In this document: positions 44,332-50,970 of the stretch, one piece after another | How positions within the stretch are numbered: the stretch's first letter is position 1 | Layout of the letters: each line of letters opens with the position of its first letter | Assembly: GCA_910586445.1 (NCBI GenBank) | Contig: CAJUHV010000024.1 | Span: 1-50,970 of the forward strand | Reading direction: 5' to 3' | DNA length: 50,970 nt | Source of the DNA: an uncultured Eubacterium sp. | GTDB lineage: Bacteria > Bacillota > Clostridia > Lachnospirales > Lachnospiraceae | Position numbers and translations under genes: made by a program | Notes under the pieces: generated by a model | Seen by the model: the letters and a program-made list of their open reading frames with translations, nothing else | Database searches by the model: none | What the model was told of the DNA's origin: nothing

Positions 44332-44470
44332 AAGCGTATCTTAAAAATGTTTTCCGTAAGATATGCTTCACACTTTGTGAAGAAATTATCCCAGATTTAT
44401 GAGGCATAGCGGGCTATGTTGATTAAATTTGGGATGAATTATCCGCGAAGCGGGGCGTGCAGAGTACCAG
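44332..44470. mobile_element. MITE-like palindromic element, truncated copy
   Basis: The central 100 bp is nearly identical to the copy at 38446 (ATGAGGCATAGCGGGCTATG, TTGATTAAATTTGGGATGAA). The left end is diverged (AAGCGTATCTTAAAAATG) and the right terminal repeat is missing, though the CAGTACCC found just outside copy 1 recurs at 44470. It ends a few bases from peptide gene C. Confidence 0.7.
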
Positions 44471-44483
44471 CAGTACCCTGTCA

Positions 44484-44657
44484 TTATACAATTTTCATAG
44501 AACGCAGCATTTCTATATCCGGCATTCTTCCAGATGCTGCATACATGCCTAAAACGATTGTGTTCAGATTTTCTTCAAAATAATCTGCGATTCTTTCCTT
44601 TAATGTCTTTTTATTTTCACGATATGCTTCATTGCTTTTTAAAGTAATTGTATTCAT
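44484..44657 (-). CDS. 57-aa paralogous peptide C
   Basis: 57 aa. Starts MNTITLKSNEAYRENKKTLK, core ERIADYFEENLNTIVLGM, then YAASGRMPDIEMLRSMKIV. Start at 44657 with GGAGG 8 bases upstream; an upstream in-frame ATG overlaps that site. Its promoter region matches those of copies A and B base for base in the repeats. Positions invariant in all three copies include TIT, K7, Y12, EN, IADYF, N30, N32, IV, GM and LR. All three lie on the minus strand within 9 kb. Confidence 0.8.
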   Translation of the reverse strand: MNTITLKSNEAYRENKKTLKERIADYFEENLNTIVLGMYAASGRMPDIEMLRSMKIV

Positions 44658-45005
44658 ATTTTCTACCTCCATGTATTTGTTTCTCGCTGCTACGTAAAAC
44701 AGCTTACACTTTTTTTACCGTGACAAAAAGGTATAATCTTGACTTCTTTTAAGGCAATATTGACATATCCGGCACGCAGACAGCACATTGCATATGAAAA
44801 AACAGCTGATTCCTCTGCTAAAATTCAGCCTTATTTGGGGAGCAGACCTACACTATGATTTACAACAAAAAAAGTCTGTTTCACAGCAAATTGGTTCATC
44901 CTGTATCGTAAAGCTCCGAAATAAAATACGTATAAACAATCAGTTTTTCATATGCACAGCAAGGCAGCATCTGTGCCGATATGACTATGAAAGGAGCGTA
45001 TGGTT
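44658..45005. other. Intergenic region with peptide C promoter; no other gene seen
   Basis: Apart from the LytTR-type site and the upstream region of the FlxA-like gene, nothing is recognised. Confidence 0.5.
44701..44764 (-). promoter_or_regulatory. LytTR-type promoter of peptide gene C
   Basis: AATCTTGAC (44735-44743) and AATATTGAC (44756-44764) on the plus strand, 21 bp apart; 28-bp gap; -10 TAAGCT (44701-44706) on the minus strand. An ACG(G)TAAAA/TTTTACGT inverted repeat flanks the -10. Confidence 0.7.
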
Positions 45006-45887
45006 ATGATTACAGTAGACCGCGCAGCAGGAATGAATAACAATATATCAGCAGGCAGCATTGGTATGCAGGCAGATTCATTCAGCAAAAATATTCAAAA
45101 CAAAATATCACAGGTACAAAAAGAAATGCAGGAAATCTCTTCCAAAGAAGAACTCACGCCGGAAGAAAAAATGAAAAAAAGGCAGGAACTCCAGCAGGAA
45201 ATCGCAGCCTTAAACCAACAGCTGAGACAGCACCAGAGCATGCAGCGAAAAGAAAAACAGGCTTCTAAATCATCTTTAGATGATATGATCGGAGGAAAAC
45301 AAAAAAGCCATGGCACGAAAGCAGGCCGTAAAGCAGCAGGTTTTTCCAATGCAGGCATGCAGGCTATAATTTCGGCGGGTTCATCTATGAAAATGGCGCA
45401 GACACAGGGTGCCACGGCTGTTCAGATGGAGGGAAAGGCAAATGTGCTGGAATCGGAAATTAAGATGGACGCCTCCAGAGGATCTGATACACAGAAGAAA
45501 GAAGAAGAGCTTGCCGATCTGAAGGACCGGGCACAGGACGCCTTAACTGCACAGATTTCTTCATTAGCCGAGGCTAATCAGACAATCGACGAAGCAGCTA
45601 AAGCTGATCAGTCAGATGATGACGGTAAGAACAAAGACCAGCAGTCCAGCAAGCCTGATAAAGCAGACAGCCCGGATCATGCAGGCAATACGAGCAGCAC
45701 AGCTGCCACAGAAAGTACAGGCCAGACAGCCGAGGCTGAAAATGCAGCCGGCATAAATCATGCACCTCAGGCGGATGATGATGTTTCTTCCAAAAAAGCT
45801 GCCGTTTCCGTACAAGAAAATATTTCCGTACAGACAGCCGCAGGCTCTAATCCGCCTGCATATCACTCTGTGGATATCCGGCTATAA
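45006..45887 (+). CDS. FlxA-like coiled-coil protein
   Basis: About 293 aa. Residues 25-85 form a strongly predicted coiled coil (KISQVQKEMQEISSKEELTP, EEKMKKRQELQQEIAALNQQ, LRQHQSMQRKEKQ), the pattern of FlxA-like proteins. A Gly/Ala/Met-rich middle follows, then a second short helix and a low-complexity Asp/Ser/Thr/Ala-rich C-terminal 100 residues. No signal peptide. AAAGGAG is 9 bases before ATG 45006 but only 3 before ATG 45000, so 45006 is chosen. The role of the family is unclear. Confidence 0.65.
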   Translation: MITVDRAAGMNNNISAGSIGMQADSFSKNIQNKISQVQKEMQEISSKEELTPEEKMKKRQELQQEIAALNQQLRQHQSMQRKEKQASKSSLDDMIGGKQKSHGTKAGRKAAGFSNAGMQAIISAGSSMKMAQTQGATAVQMEGKANVLESEIKMDASRGSDTQKKEEELADLKDRAQDALTAQISSLAEANQTIDEAAKADQSDDDGKNKDQQSSKPDKADSPDHAGNTSSTAATESTGQTAEAENAAGINHAPQADDDVSSKKAAVSVQENISVQTAAGSNPPAYHSVDIRL

Positions 45888-45989
45888 ATCCAAATGCCCC
45901 AAAATGCTTTCCATAAGATTTACCCATTGAGGCAGCATAAATCCTCAGGCAATAAAATACCCATGAAAGCATAATATTAACCACAAATT

Positions 45990-46037
45990 TAGGAGGCTGC
46001 CCACAGAACATGCTCGCGGGCAGCGCCTCCTAATTTT
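45990..46037. terminator. Bidirectional terminator between FlxA-like and TRIC genes
   Basis: AGGAGGCTGCCC pairs with GGGCAGCGCCTCCT (one bulge), with TAATTTT on one side and TAAATTTG on the other. Confidence 0.8.
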
Positions 46038-46053
46038 AAGGTAAAACCATTCG

Positions 46054-46722
46054 TTATTGATCATGACCGCTGCTGTTTCTGATTTTCGGAAGATTCCAGC
46101 GGTAGCGTGTGGCGAGAAACCTGACAAGCATTACAACCGTCATACCGACAGTCATCGACCAGAAATCACCCAACAGAGAATCCGACATTACACATACAGC
46201 AGCACCTGATATTGATGCACAGGCATAAATATGCTTCGTCAGAATATAAGGCATCTCCTGCGCCATCATGTCGCGCAGCAGCCCTCCCCCTACACCAGTG
46301 ATCACGCCTAAAAATATAAGCAGAAAGATCTGTTCGTACCCTTCTTTTCTTCCTGCATGAATGCCGACCACCGTAAAAATTCCAAGTCCGACCGTATCAA
46401 ATACCATCATAATTTTATTGTATGCTTCTGCAATTTTTTTATTTTTTATATTTCTCCGGGTGTAGATAATAAAAAATAAAAGAATGGATGTAAGAATGGC
46501 TACCGATGTATAAATCGGTTTTCGAAACATGCCGGGAGGGATAATGCCAAGCAGAAGGTCACGGATCATGCCTCCTCCTACCGATGTTGTAACGCCCAAT
46601 ACGCATACGCCGAATAAATCCATTTCTTTTTGTATCGCAAGCATAGCACCGGATGAAGCAAACGCGATTGTGCCGATCAGTTCCATAATCAGTGTTAAAA
46701 CATTAAAATTCATATAGTTCAT
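46054..46722 (-). CDS. TRIC/UPF0126-family membrane protein
   Basis: 222 aa, seven predicted transmembrane helices. It has the internal duplication typical of the family: VTTSVGGGMIRDLLLG in the first half and VITGVGGGLLRDMMAQE in the second. Homologs form trimeric monovalent-cation channels; the bacterial role is mostly uncharacterised. A short GGTGA precedes the ATG. Confidence 0.9.
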   Translation of the reverse strand: MNYMNFNVLTLIMELIGTIAFASSGAMLAIQKEMDLFGVCVLGVTTSVGGGMIRDLLLGIIPPGMFRKPIYTSVAILTSILLFFIIYTRRNIKNKKIAEAYNKIMMVFDTVGLGIFTVVGIHAGRKEGYEQIFLLIFLGVITGVGGGLLRDMMAQEMPYILTKHIYACASISGAAVCVMSDSLLGDFWSMTVGMTVVMLVRFLATRYRWNLPKIRNSSGHDQ

Positions 46723-46821
46723 ATTTCACCATTAACTGTGCGCTTTTTTCCTTTTTATTTTCATCTTTATTTTCATCACAATACCTGATTAGGATACCAC
46801 AAACCTGAACAAAAATCCACG

Positions 46822-46866
46822 AAAAAGAGCGGTGCTGATCCCTTTCCTTTCAACACCGCTCTTTTT
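46822..46866. terminator. Bidirectional terminator after the carboxylesterase gene
   Basis: AAAAAGAGCGGTG and CACCGCTCTTTTT form a perfect stem with A/T tracts. Confidence 0.9.
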
Positions 46867-46890
46867 ATGCTTTTTTACTGTTTCAAAATA

Positions 46891-48909
46891 TTATTTCCAA
46901 AGAGATACGTTTTTGTAACGTGCATCTAATGCGTCGCTAAACCAGCGTCCATTCATTATTTTGGAAATCAAATCGTTTTTAATTTCCTGCGGCACCGTAG
47001 AATCCGCATCCATTGCATCCATAATTGCTTCATAAGTAGTTGTCACATTTTTCTGTTCTGCAGTGCCCTTTGCCGCATCTGCATCTAAAACCATGGACAC
47101 TGGATTTTCCGGCGTCCAATTTGCCCATTCTGTCTGTCCTTCTGCATTTGGATTGCCTGATACTAAGAAGTTTTTCAAGTAATTATCAAACAATGCGGAC
47201 ATGCTGCGATAGCCTTCTGTAGTAAAATCACCAAAATCACTATATGTATGGTCATTTGTCAGCATTGGCACGAAAATACCATGGAACGAACCCATAGCCG
47301 GTAATTTTGTTGCGCTTTGGTCTGAGCCATATTCTACCTGGCACACATAAATGTTCGAGCCGTAATTTTTGTACATTGTTTCAGCGCTGCACTGCGCATT
47401 GAAGATCCTGTACATATCAGAGCCATATTTACGTGTAAATGTCTTTGCGGCATTCTGCGTGGTTTCATCTAATGCCTTAAATGCATCTGAAAAATAATAA
47501 CCGTCAAAGTTACAGAACAGACTAAATTCTGTAGCACCTGTCAGCATTAATAACGGCACAGAATTGTACTTTGTCGTCGCAAAACCTTCTTTCGGAAGTA
47601 CAACGTCATCCCCATATAAATGCGGGAATACGCTCATACGAATTCCTGCGTTAGACATTAACGTTACAAGGCGGTTAGAATCAATCGAATACAGATAGTC
47701 CTTCACATCTGTACCATCCGTAAGCAGCCATTCTACAGCAGCTTTTTCATCGGCAGCTTTTTTATCTTCTACTGCTAAAGGCGCAATTGCAGCAGCAATC
47801 TGACGTGCACTTGCAGTCTCATCAGCAATTGTCATACCGCCGGAATAAACGACTGCCTTATCAAATTTGCCTGCAAACAGCGGACTTGTCAGCATAGCCA
47901 TAACGTCACGGCCGCCTGCGGAAAAGCCGGATACAGTAATATTGCCTGCATCGCCGCCAAACTCTGAAATATTAGCCTTAACCCAGTCCAGTGCCTTTGC
48001 AATATCAAGCAGCGTATAGTTGCCGGTTGCATCTGCATCCTTCTGCAGGGCAGGCAGACAGTTGAATCCAAACAGCCCCAGGCGGTAGTTTAAAGAAACA
48101 TACACGCAGTTTTCCTCCACTGCAATCTGATGTCCCTTCATTTCCGAAGATGTACCTGTCTGGTTATTTCCGCCATGTATGTATACTAAAACAGGCAGCT
48201 TCTCTGCCTTCTTAGGTGCATATACATCCAGATTCAGACAGTCTTCTGTTCCGGAAACTACAGTCTTTCCTGTCGCATAATCTGTACCGCACTGAAGGAA
48301 CTTATCCCCTTCTTTTGTACAGTCTAATGGTTCTGTCCATGACTGCGGATCTGCCGGTTTTGACCAGCGTAAATCTCCGACAGGTGCAGCTGCATAAGGA
48401 ATGGCATACCAGGTCAGATGATCTCCGCTGTCAACACCCTTTACCCTGCCATACTGGGTAGCACGTAATGTCTCATCCTTCGTCTGATCGGTATTCGTGT
48501 CAGTATCCGTACCTGGCTGGTCTGGAGAAACTGGTTCATATTGTTCTACCGTTACCTTGCATTTATATTTTTTCGCTTTGTATTTTGCAATGATGGTAGC
48601 TGTTCCTTCCTTCTGCGCCGTAACAACGCCTGTATTTTTCCCCACCTTTGCAACAGCAGGCTTGCTGCTGGTAAATACTGCTTTGATTGTTTTTGTACCT
48701 TTTTTTAGTTTTAACGTAGTTTTCGCCTGTTTTTTTGTACCTCCGACATAAAGCTTTGCTTCTGTCTTATCCAGCTTAATTTTTGCAGCAGCTGCCGTAT
48801 TTAACGGAGTGCAGACGCTGGTAAAAGACAATGCCGCCGCCAGAGCCGCTGCAGCAATCCTAGAGCATGACTGAAAATTTCCCGTTTTTTGTCCATACTT
48901 TTTTAGCAC
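46891..48909 (-). CDS. Secreted type-B carboxylesterase with Big2-like N-terminal domain
   Basis: About 672 aa. Signal peptide (IAAAALAAALSFTSVCTPLN), then an Ig-like Big2 domain of about 80 residues (LYVGGTKKQAKTTLKLKKGT, AVAKVGKNTGVVTAQKEGTA), a Pro/Asp/Thr linker, and an alpha/beta-hydrolase of the carboxylesterase type B family. The oxyanion block is LVYIHGGNNQTG, EDCLNLDVYAP is characteristic, and the nucleophile motif is VSGFSAGG. The catalytic His is probably in GSFHGIFVPM. Probably GTG start after AAAGGAGG. Substrate unknown; extracellular ester hydrolysis is likely. Confidence 0.9.
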   Translation of the reverse strand: MLKKYGQKTGNFQSCSRIAAAALAAALSFTSVCTPLNTAAAAKIKLDKTEAKLYVGGTKKQAKTTLKLKKGTKTIKAVFTSSKPAVAKVGKNTGVVTAQKEGTATIIAKYKAKKYKCKVTVEQYEPVSPDQPGTDTDTNTDQTKDETLRATQYGRVKGVDSGDHLTWYAIPYAAAPVGDLRWSKPADPQSWTEPLDCTKEGDKFLQCGTDYATGKTVVSGTEDCLNLDVYAPKKAEKLPVLVYIHGGNNQTGTSSEMKGHQIAVEENCVYVSLNYRLGLFGFNCLPALQKDADATGNYTLLDIAKALDWVKANISEFGGDAGNITVSGFSAGGRDVMAMLTSPLFAGKFDKAVVYSGGMTIADETASARQIAAAIAPLAVEDKKAADEKAAVEWLLTDGTDVKDYLYSIDSNRLVTLMSNAGIRMSVFPHLYGDDVVLPKEGFATTKYNSVPLLMLTGATEFSLFCNFDGYYFSDAFKALDETTQNAAKTFTRKYGSDMYRIFNAQCSAETMYKNYGSNIYVCQVEYGSDQSATKLPAMGSFHGIFVPMLTNDHTYSDFGDFTTEGYRSMSALFDNYLKNFLVSGNPNAEGQTEWANWTPENPVSMVLDADAAKGTAEQKNVTTTYEAIMDAMDADSTVPQEIKNDLISKIMNGRWFSDALDARYKNVSLWK

Positions 48910-49086
48910 AATTCTTCCTCCTTTGTTATAATAAAATCTCTGTGCTTTCTCAGCTGACTTTCCCCGTAAATCCTGTAAGATTACCGTCTGAGAATGACAA
49001 TTTTATTATAACAAATGGGAAATTTTTGTCAATGTCCGCGTCTGCAATATAAATGCCCTAATTGTGCGGGTATTGTTTATGCCGCA

Positions 49087-49494
49087 TCAGCTGCCCTGCC
49101 TTTTTTCACACCATTTTGCAAGATCAGCAATCAGCTCATCCGGGAGCGGCTGATTATAAGGCAGCTGTATCGCCCCTTTGCTTGTCTTATACGCACTCAG
49201 CCGGTCAGCAAAAGCTTCGATCGCTTCCGGGCCGGGATACAGCCCGATATGCTTTTTAAAAGCGGCAAAATGTATCAGGCTGCGTTTCTTCCAATAAGTC
49301 GGCATGCTCCATGAGATCTTTTCCACTGCCTGCGGCAGTGCAGACTTTATGATTTCGTTGACCTGCCTTAAATACGGCTGCACCTGCTCAGGCTGCATAT
49401 TTATATAATCTGCAATCGTTGCCGGTGCCTCGCCGCAGTAATGATCCTGCCCCTCACGCTGAAATGAACGGCCGCACTTTGGACATTTCCACAT
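49087..49494 (-). CDS. DUF1801 (YdhG-like) protein with N-terminal zinc ribbon
   Basis: 135 aa. The N-terminus MWKCPKCGRSFQREGQDHYC holds a Cys4-type ribbon, followed by the DUF1801 fold (YINMQPEQVQPYLRQVNEII, EKISWSMPTYWKKRSLIHFA, FKKHIGLYPG). Family function is unproven; some members are linked to iron handling. AGGAGG precedes the ATG. Confidence 0.85.
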   Translation of the reverse strand: MWKCPKCGRSFQREGQDHYCGEAPATIADYINMQPEQVQPYLRQVNEIIKSALPQAVEKISWSMPTYWKKRSLIHFAAFKKHIGLYPGPEAIEAFADRLSAYKTSKGAIQLPYNQPLPDELIADLAKWCEKRQGS

Positions 49495-49794
49495 AATACC
49501 TGCCTCCTGTTCGTTAAAATTGGTTCATGTATCTGTATTATATCTAAAGAATATTCCATGTTCAAGCTTATTCAGATCATGATGCAGGCACAGTAAAAAA
49601 CATGATTCAGCAGGTATGCTGAACGGATTTGAAATAAGATCCCTTGCAGTTATTAAATCTGCAGTCTAGAAGGGCCGTTATAAAAAGGCCGCTATAAAAA
49701 GCGGTATGTCTGCGGCTGCGCAGATGTCCGATAAAGACTTCCGCGCAGCTGCAGACACATCAAATAAACACCATTCATTTTCAAATATGATCTG
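49495..49794. other. Intergenic region with the DUF2935 gene terminator
   Basis: Apart from the terminator at 49691-49756 no feature was recognised. Confidence 0.5.
49691..49756 (-). terminator. Intrinsic terminator after the DUF2935 gene
   Basis: Minus strand: GTCTGCAGCTGCGC pairs with GCGCAGCCGCAGAC (one mismatch); a second small GC hairpin with TTTTTATAG follows. Confidence 0.7.
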
Positions 49795-50826
49795 CTAACC
49801 GCAGGAATGCACGCAGCCAGAATGTTCACAATCAGAATCCCCGCAGCCAGGATGCTCACAATTAGGATGCTCACAATCAGAATCCCCGCAATGATCAGGC
49901 CGCTGCTCAAATCCATGCCCGGTCCTGCCTGTCTGCGCACGTTCCAAAATCCGCAGATAATGATTTGCCTCACGCAGCACATGGTCTGCTAAAAGCGGCA
50001 TAATTACAGAACGTATCTGGCAGTCCAAAATTCCTTCTGCCCCTTTCATCTTAAATTTCTGAAACTCGCATGTTGTCCAATAAGCTTCTGACAGATGGGC
50101 ACAGGCCCCCATGCCTCCCCGCTTTCCTATATCCAATAACCGGCAGTAATCATCAGCAAAGCTGTCCGCTGACTGAATCAGCTCACATTCTGACGGGTCT
50201 AAAAGCCCCCTGATAAACTGTGCGTGCTCCATCATAATCTGATTCCAAAATGCTTCATCGTTCTTTAAATCAAATACTGCCACGCGCCCGCTGCGTTCCA
50301 GCTGCATAACGATCTGCCGGTACAGTTTTGCCTCTCTTAAAATATGTTCTATCAGCAGCGGATAGCTTGAGGTATACAGCCTGCAGCTGAGTACTCTGTG
50401 CAGGACATCTTCCTTAAAGGCGATTAATTCACTCAGGCACGAGAGCATTTTCCGGTTCAGGCTCCTGACCTTATATGCCGTTTCACGGCTGACTCTGAAC
50501 GGGCCATGAGCGCTAAGCTGCATCTGTGCTTTTGTTACCTCTGTATCAATCGAAATGCCTGTCAGCCTGCCTGTCTGACATTCTGCTGCCTGCGTCAGCT
50601 CTGTCACCATTTCCCCGCTGTCCAAAAAAGATTGTTCTAACATACCGTCTGCAAGCCTGACTGCCTGCCAGAGCCCGTCTTCAAACTCGCCCCGCAGCTG
50701 GTCCGCCCGTAACCGCAGATCCGACTCATTTCCAGGAAATGATGCCAGAAGAAATAAAGCATGCTCCTTCATAATTCTGGCATAAAAAAGATGGGTTTCT
50801 ATTGATACTGCTACATAATCCTTCAT
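49795..50826 (-). CDS. DUF2935 protein with a Cys/His-repeat C-terminal tail
   Basis: 343 aa. Two related helical-bundle halves, each with the family's E-x-x-x-(W/F)-x-x-x-M-x-E-H-A pattern: HLFYARIMKEHALFLLAS near the N-terminus and AFWNQIMMEHAQFIRGLLDP at about residue 185. DUF2935 is thought to bind metal through these Glu/His. The final 40 residues, after ILERAQTGRTG, are a Cys/His/Asp-rich run of units like CGDSDCEHPNCEHPGC and CEHSGCVHSCG that I do not know from this family and that could be a metal-binding tail. Confidence 0.85.
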   Translation of the reverse strand: MKDYVAVSIETHLFYARIMKEHALFLLASFPGNESDLRLRADQLRGEFEDGLWQAVRLADGMLEQSFLDSGEMVTELTQAAECQTGRLTGISIDTEVTKAQMQLSAHGPFRVSRETAYKVRSLNRKMLSCLSELIAFKEDVLHRVLSCRLYTSSYPLLIEHILREAKLYRQIVMQLERSGRVAVFDLKNDEAFWNQIMMEHAQFIRGLLDPSECELIQSADSFADDYCRLLDIGKRGGMGACAHLSEAYWTTCEFQKFKMKGAEGILDCQIRSVIMPLLADHVLREANHYLRILERAQTGRTGHGFEQRPDHCGDSDCEHPNCEHPGCGDSDCEHSGCVHSCG

Positions 50827-50970
50827 ACTTACATACCTATAAAATTGTCATCTCGTTATACGGTATGCAGGAGAATATAAAATGTGTTACCTATTCGATT
50901 TTTTGCATATGTCTATTGTCAACGCCGATTTAAAAATGTAAGAAAACGCCGATTATATTTTGTAGTTTTT
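50827..50970 (-). promoter_or_regulatory. Upstream region of the DUF2935 gene with 10-bp direct repeats
   Basis: Plus-strand AACGCCGATT occurs at 50921-50930 and 50945-50954 (24 bp apart). On the minus strand the inner copy runs into TTGACA, a likely -35, so the repeats are placed like an activator or repressor site. Confidence 0.45.

Noticed and set aside
44788..45009. 73-aa plus-strand ORF upstream of the FlxA-like gene
   Set aside because: No ribosome binding site; it overlaps the promoter region and the start of the next gene, and its composition is not protein-like.
49692..49982. 96-aa Ile/Ala-rich minus-strand ORF at the DUF2935 tail
   Set aside because: Out-of-frame reading of the Cys/His repeat; no ribosome binding site.

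Overview
The window looks like a chromosomal segment of a spore-forming, low-to-mid GC Clostridia, most likely a Lachnospiraceae (Clostridium cluster XIVa) gut anaerobe. Support comes from the run asp23 - nusB - xseA - xseB - ispA - dxs - tlyA - nadK - argR - recN - spoIVB, from spoIIM beside a xerD-like gene, from RNase Y, from a Firmicutes-type LexA box at recA, and from strong AGGAGG ribosome binding sites. The assignment rests on gene content and order; no database search was possible.

Region 1 (1-2630) is one end of an integrated conjugative element: a frameshifted VirD4/TraG coupling-protein fragment, parB, parA and a 59-aa element protein. It sits inside spoIVB. The spoIVB reading frame is intact up to residues GGIVQGM and then runs into foreign sequence, so the catalytic SGS serine is lost. 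Region 2 (2553-15070) is a long minus-strand housekeeping block: DNA repair (recN, xseAB), arginine regulation, NAD kinase, TlyA, the isoprenoid genes dxs and ispA, nusB and asp23. Several of these proteins carry lineage-specific tandem-repeat or low-complexity insertions, and a 1.2-kb T-rich repeat-filled gap separates xseB from ispA. Region 3 (15289-28598) holds ligA, an RluF-like pseudouridine synthase, a membrane SH3 protein, tRNA-Arg(CCG), nrdG, a DAHP synthase, a Xer recombinase with altered catalytic residues, spoIIM, a NUDIX hydrolase, RNase Y, recX and SOS-controlled recA.

Region 4 (28976-35569) has a secreted/anchored unknown protein, a sugar kinase - sugar isomerase - AraC catabolic locus and a second AraC regulator. 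Region 5 (35665-45887) is accessory in character. Three paralogous 57-aa peptide genes (35665-35838, 39851-40024, 44484-44657) each carry an identically arranged upstream region: two 9-bp direct repeats 21 bp apart, which is the geometry of LytTR/AgrA/ComE-type operators, then a putative -10 exactly 28 bp further on. A LytTR response regulator gene lies among them (38842-39561). Interleaved are an M28 lipoprotein peptidase, a Cys/His-rich secreted protein, an MMPL/RND exporter with a long heptad-repeat insert and its divergent TetR regulator, a FlxA-like coiled-coil protein, and copies of a hairpin-forming repeat. I consider the peptide/LytTR set the best candidate for an undescribed system.

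Region 6 (46054-50970) contains a TRIC/UPF0126 membrane protein, a secreted Big2-carboxylesterase, a DUF1801 protein and a DUF2935 protein with a Cys/His-repeat tail. No CRISPR array, rRNA operon or recognisable riboswitch/T-box was seen.
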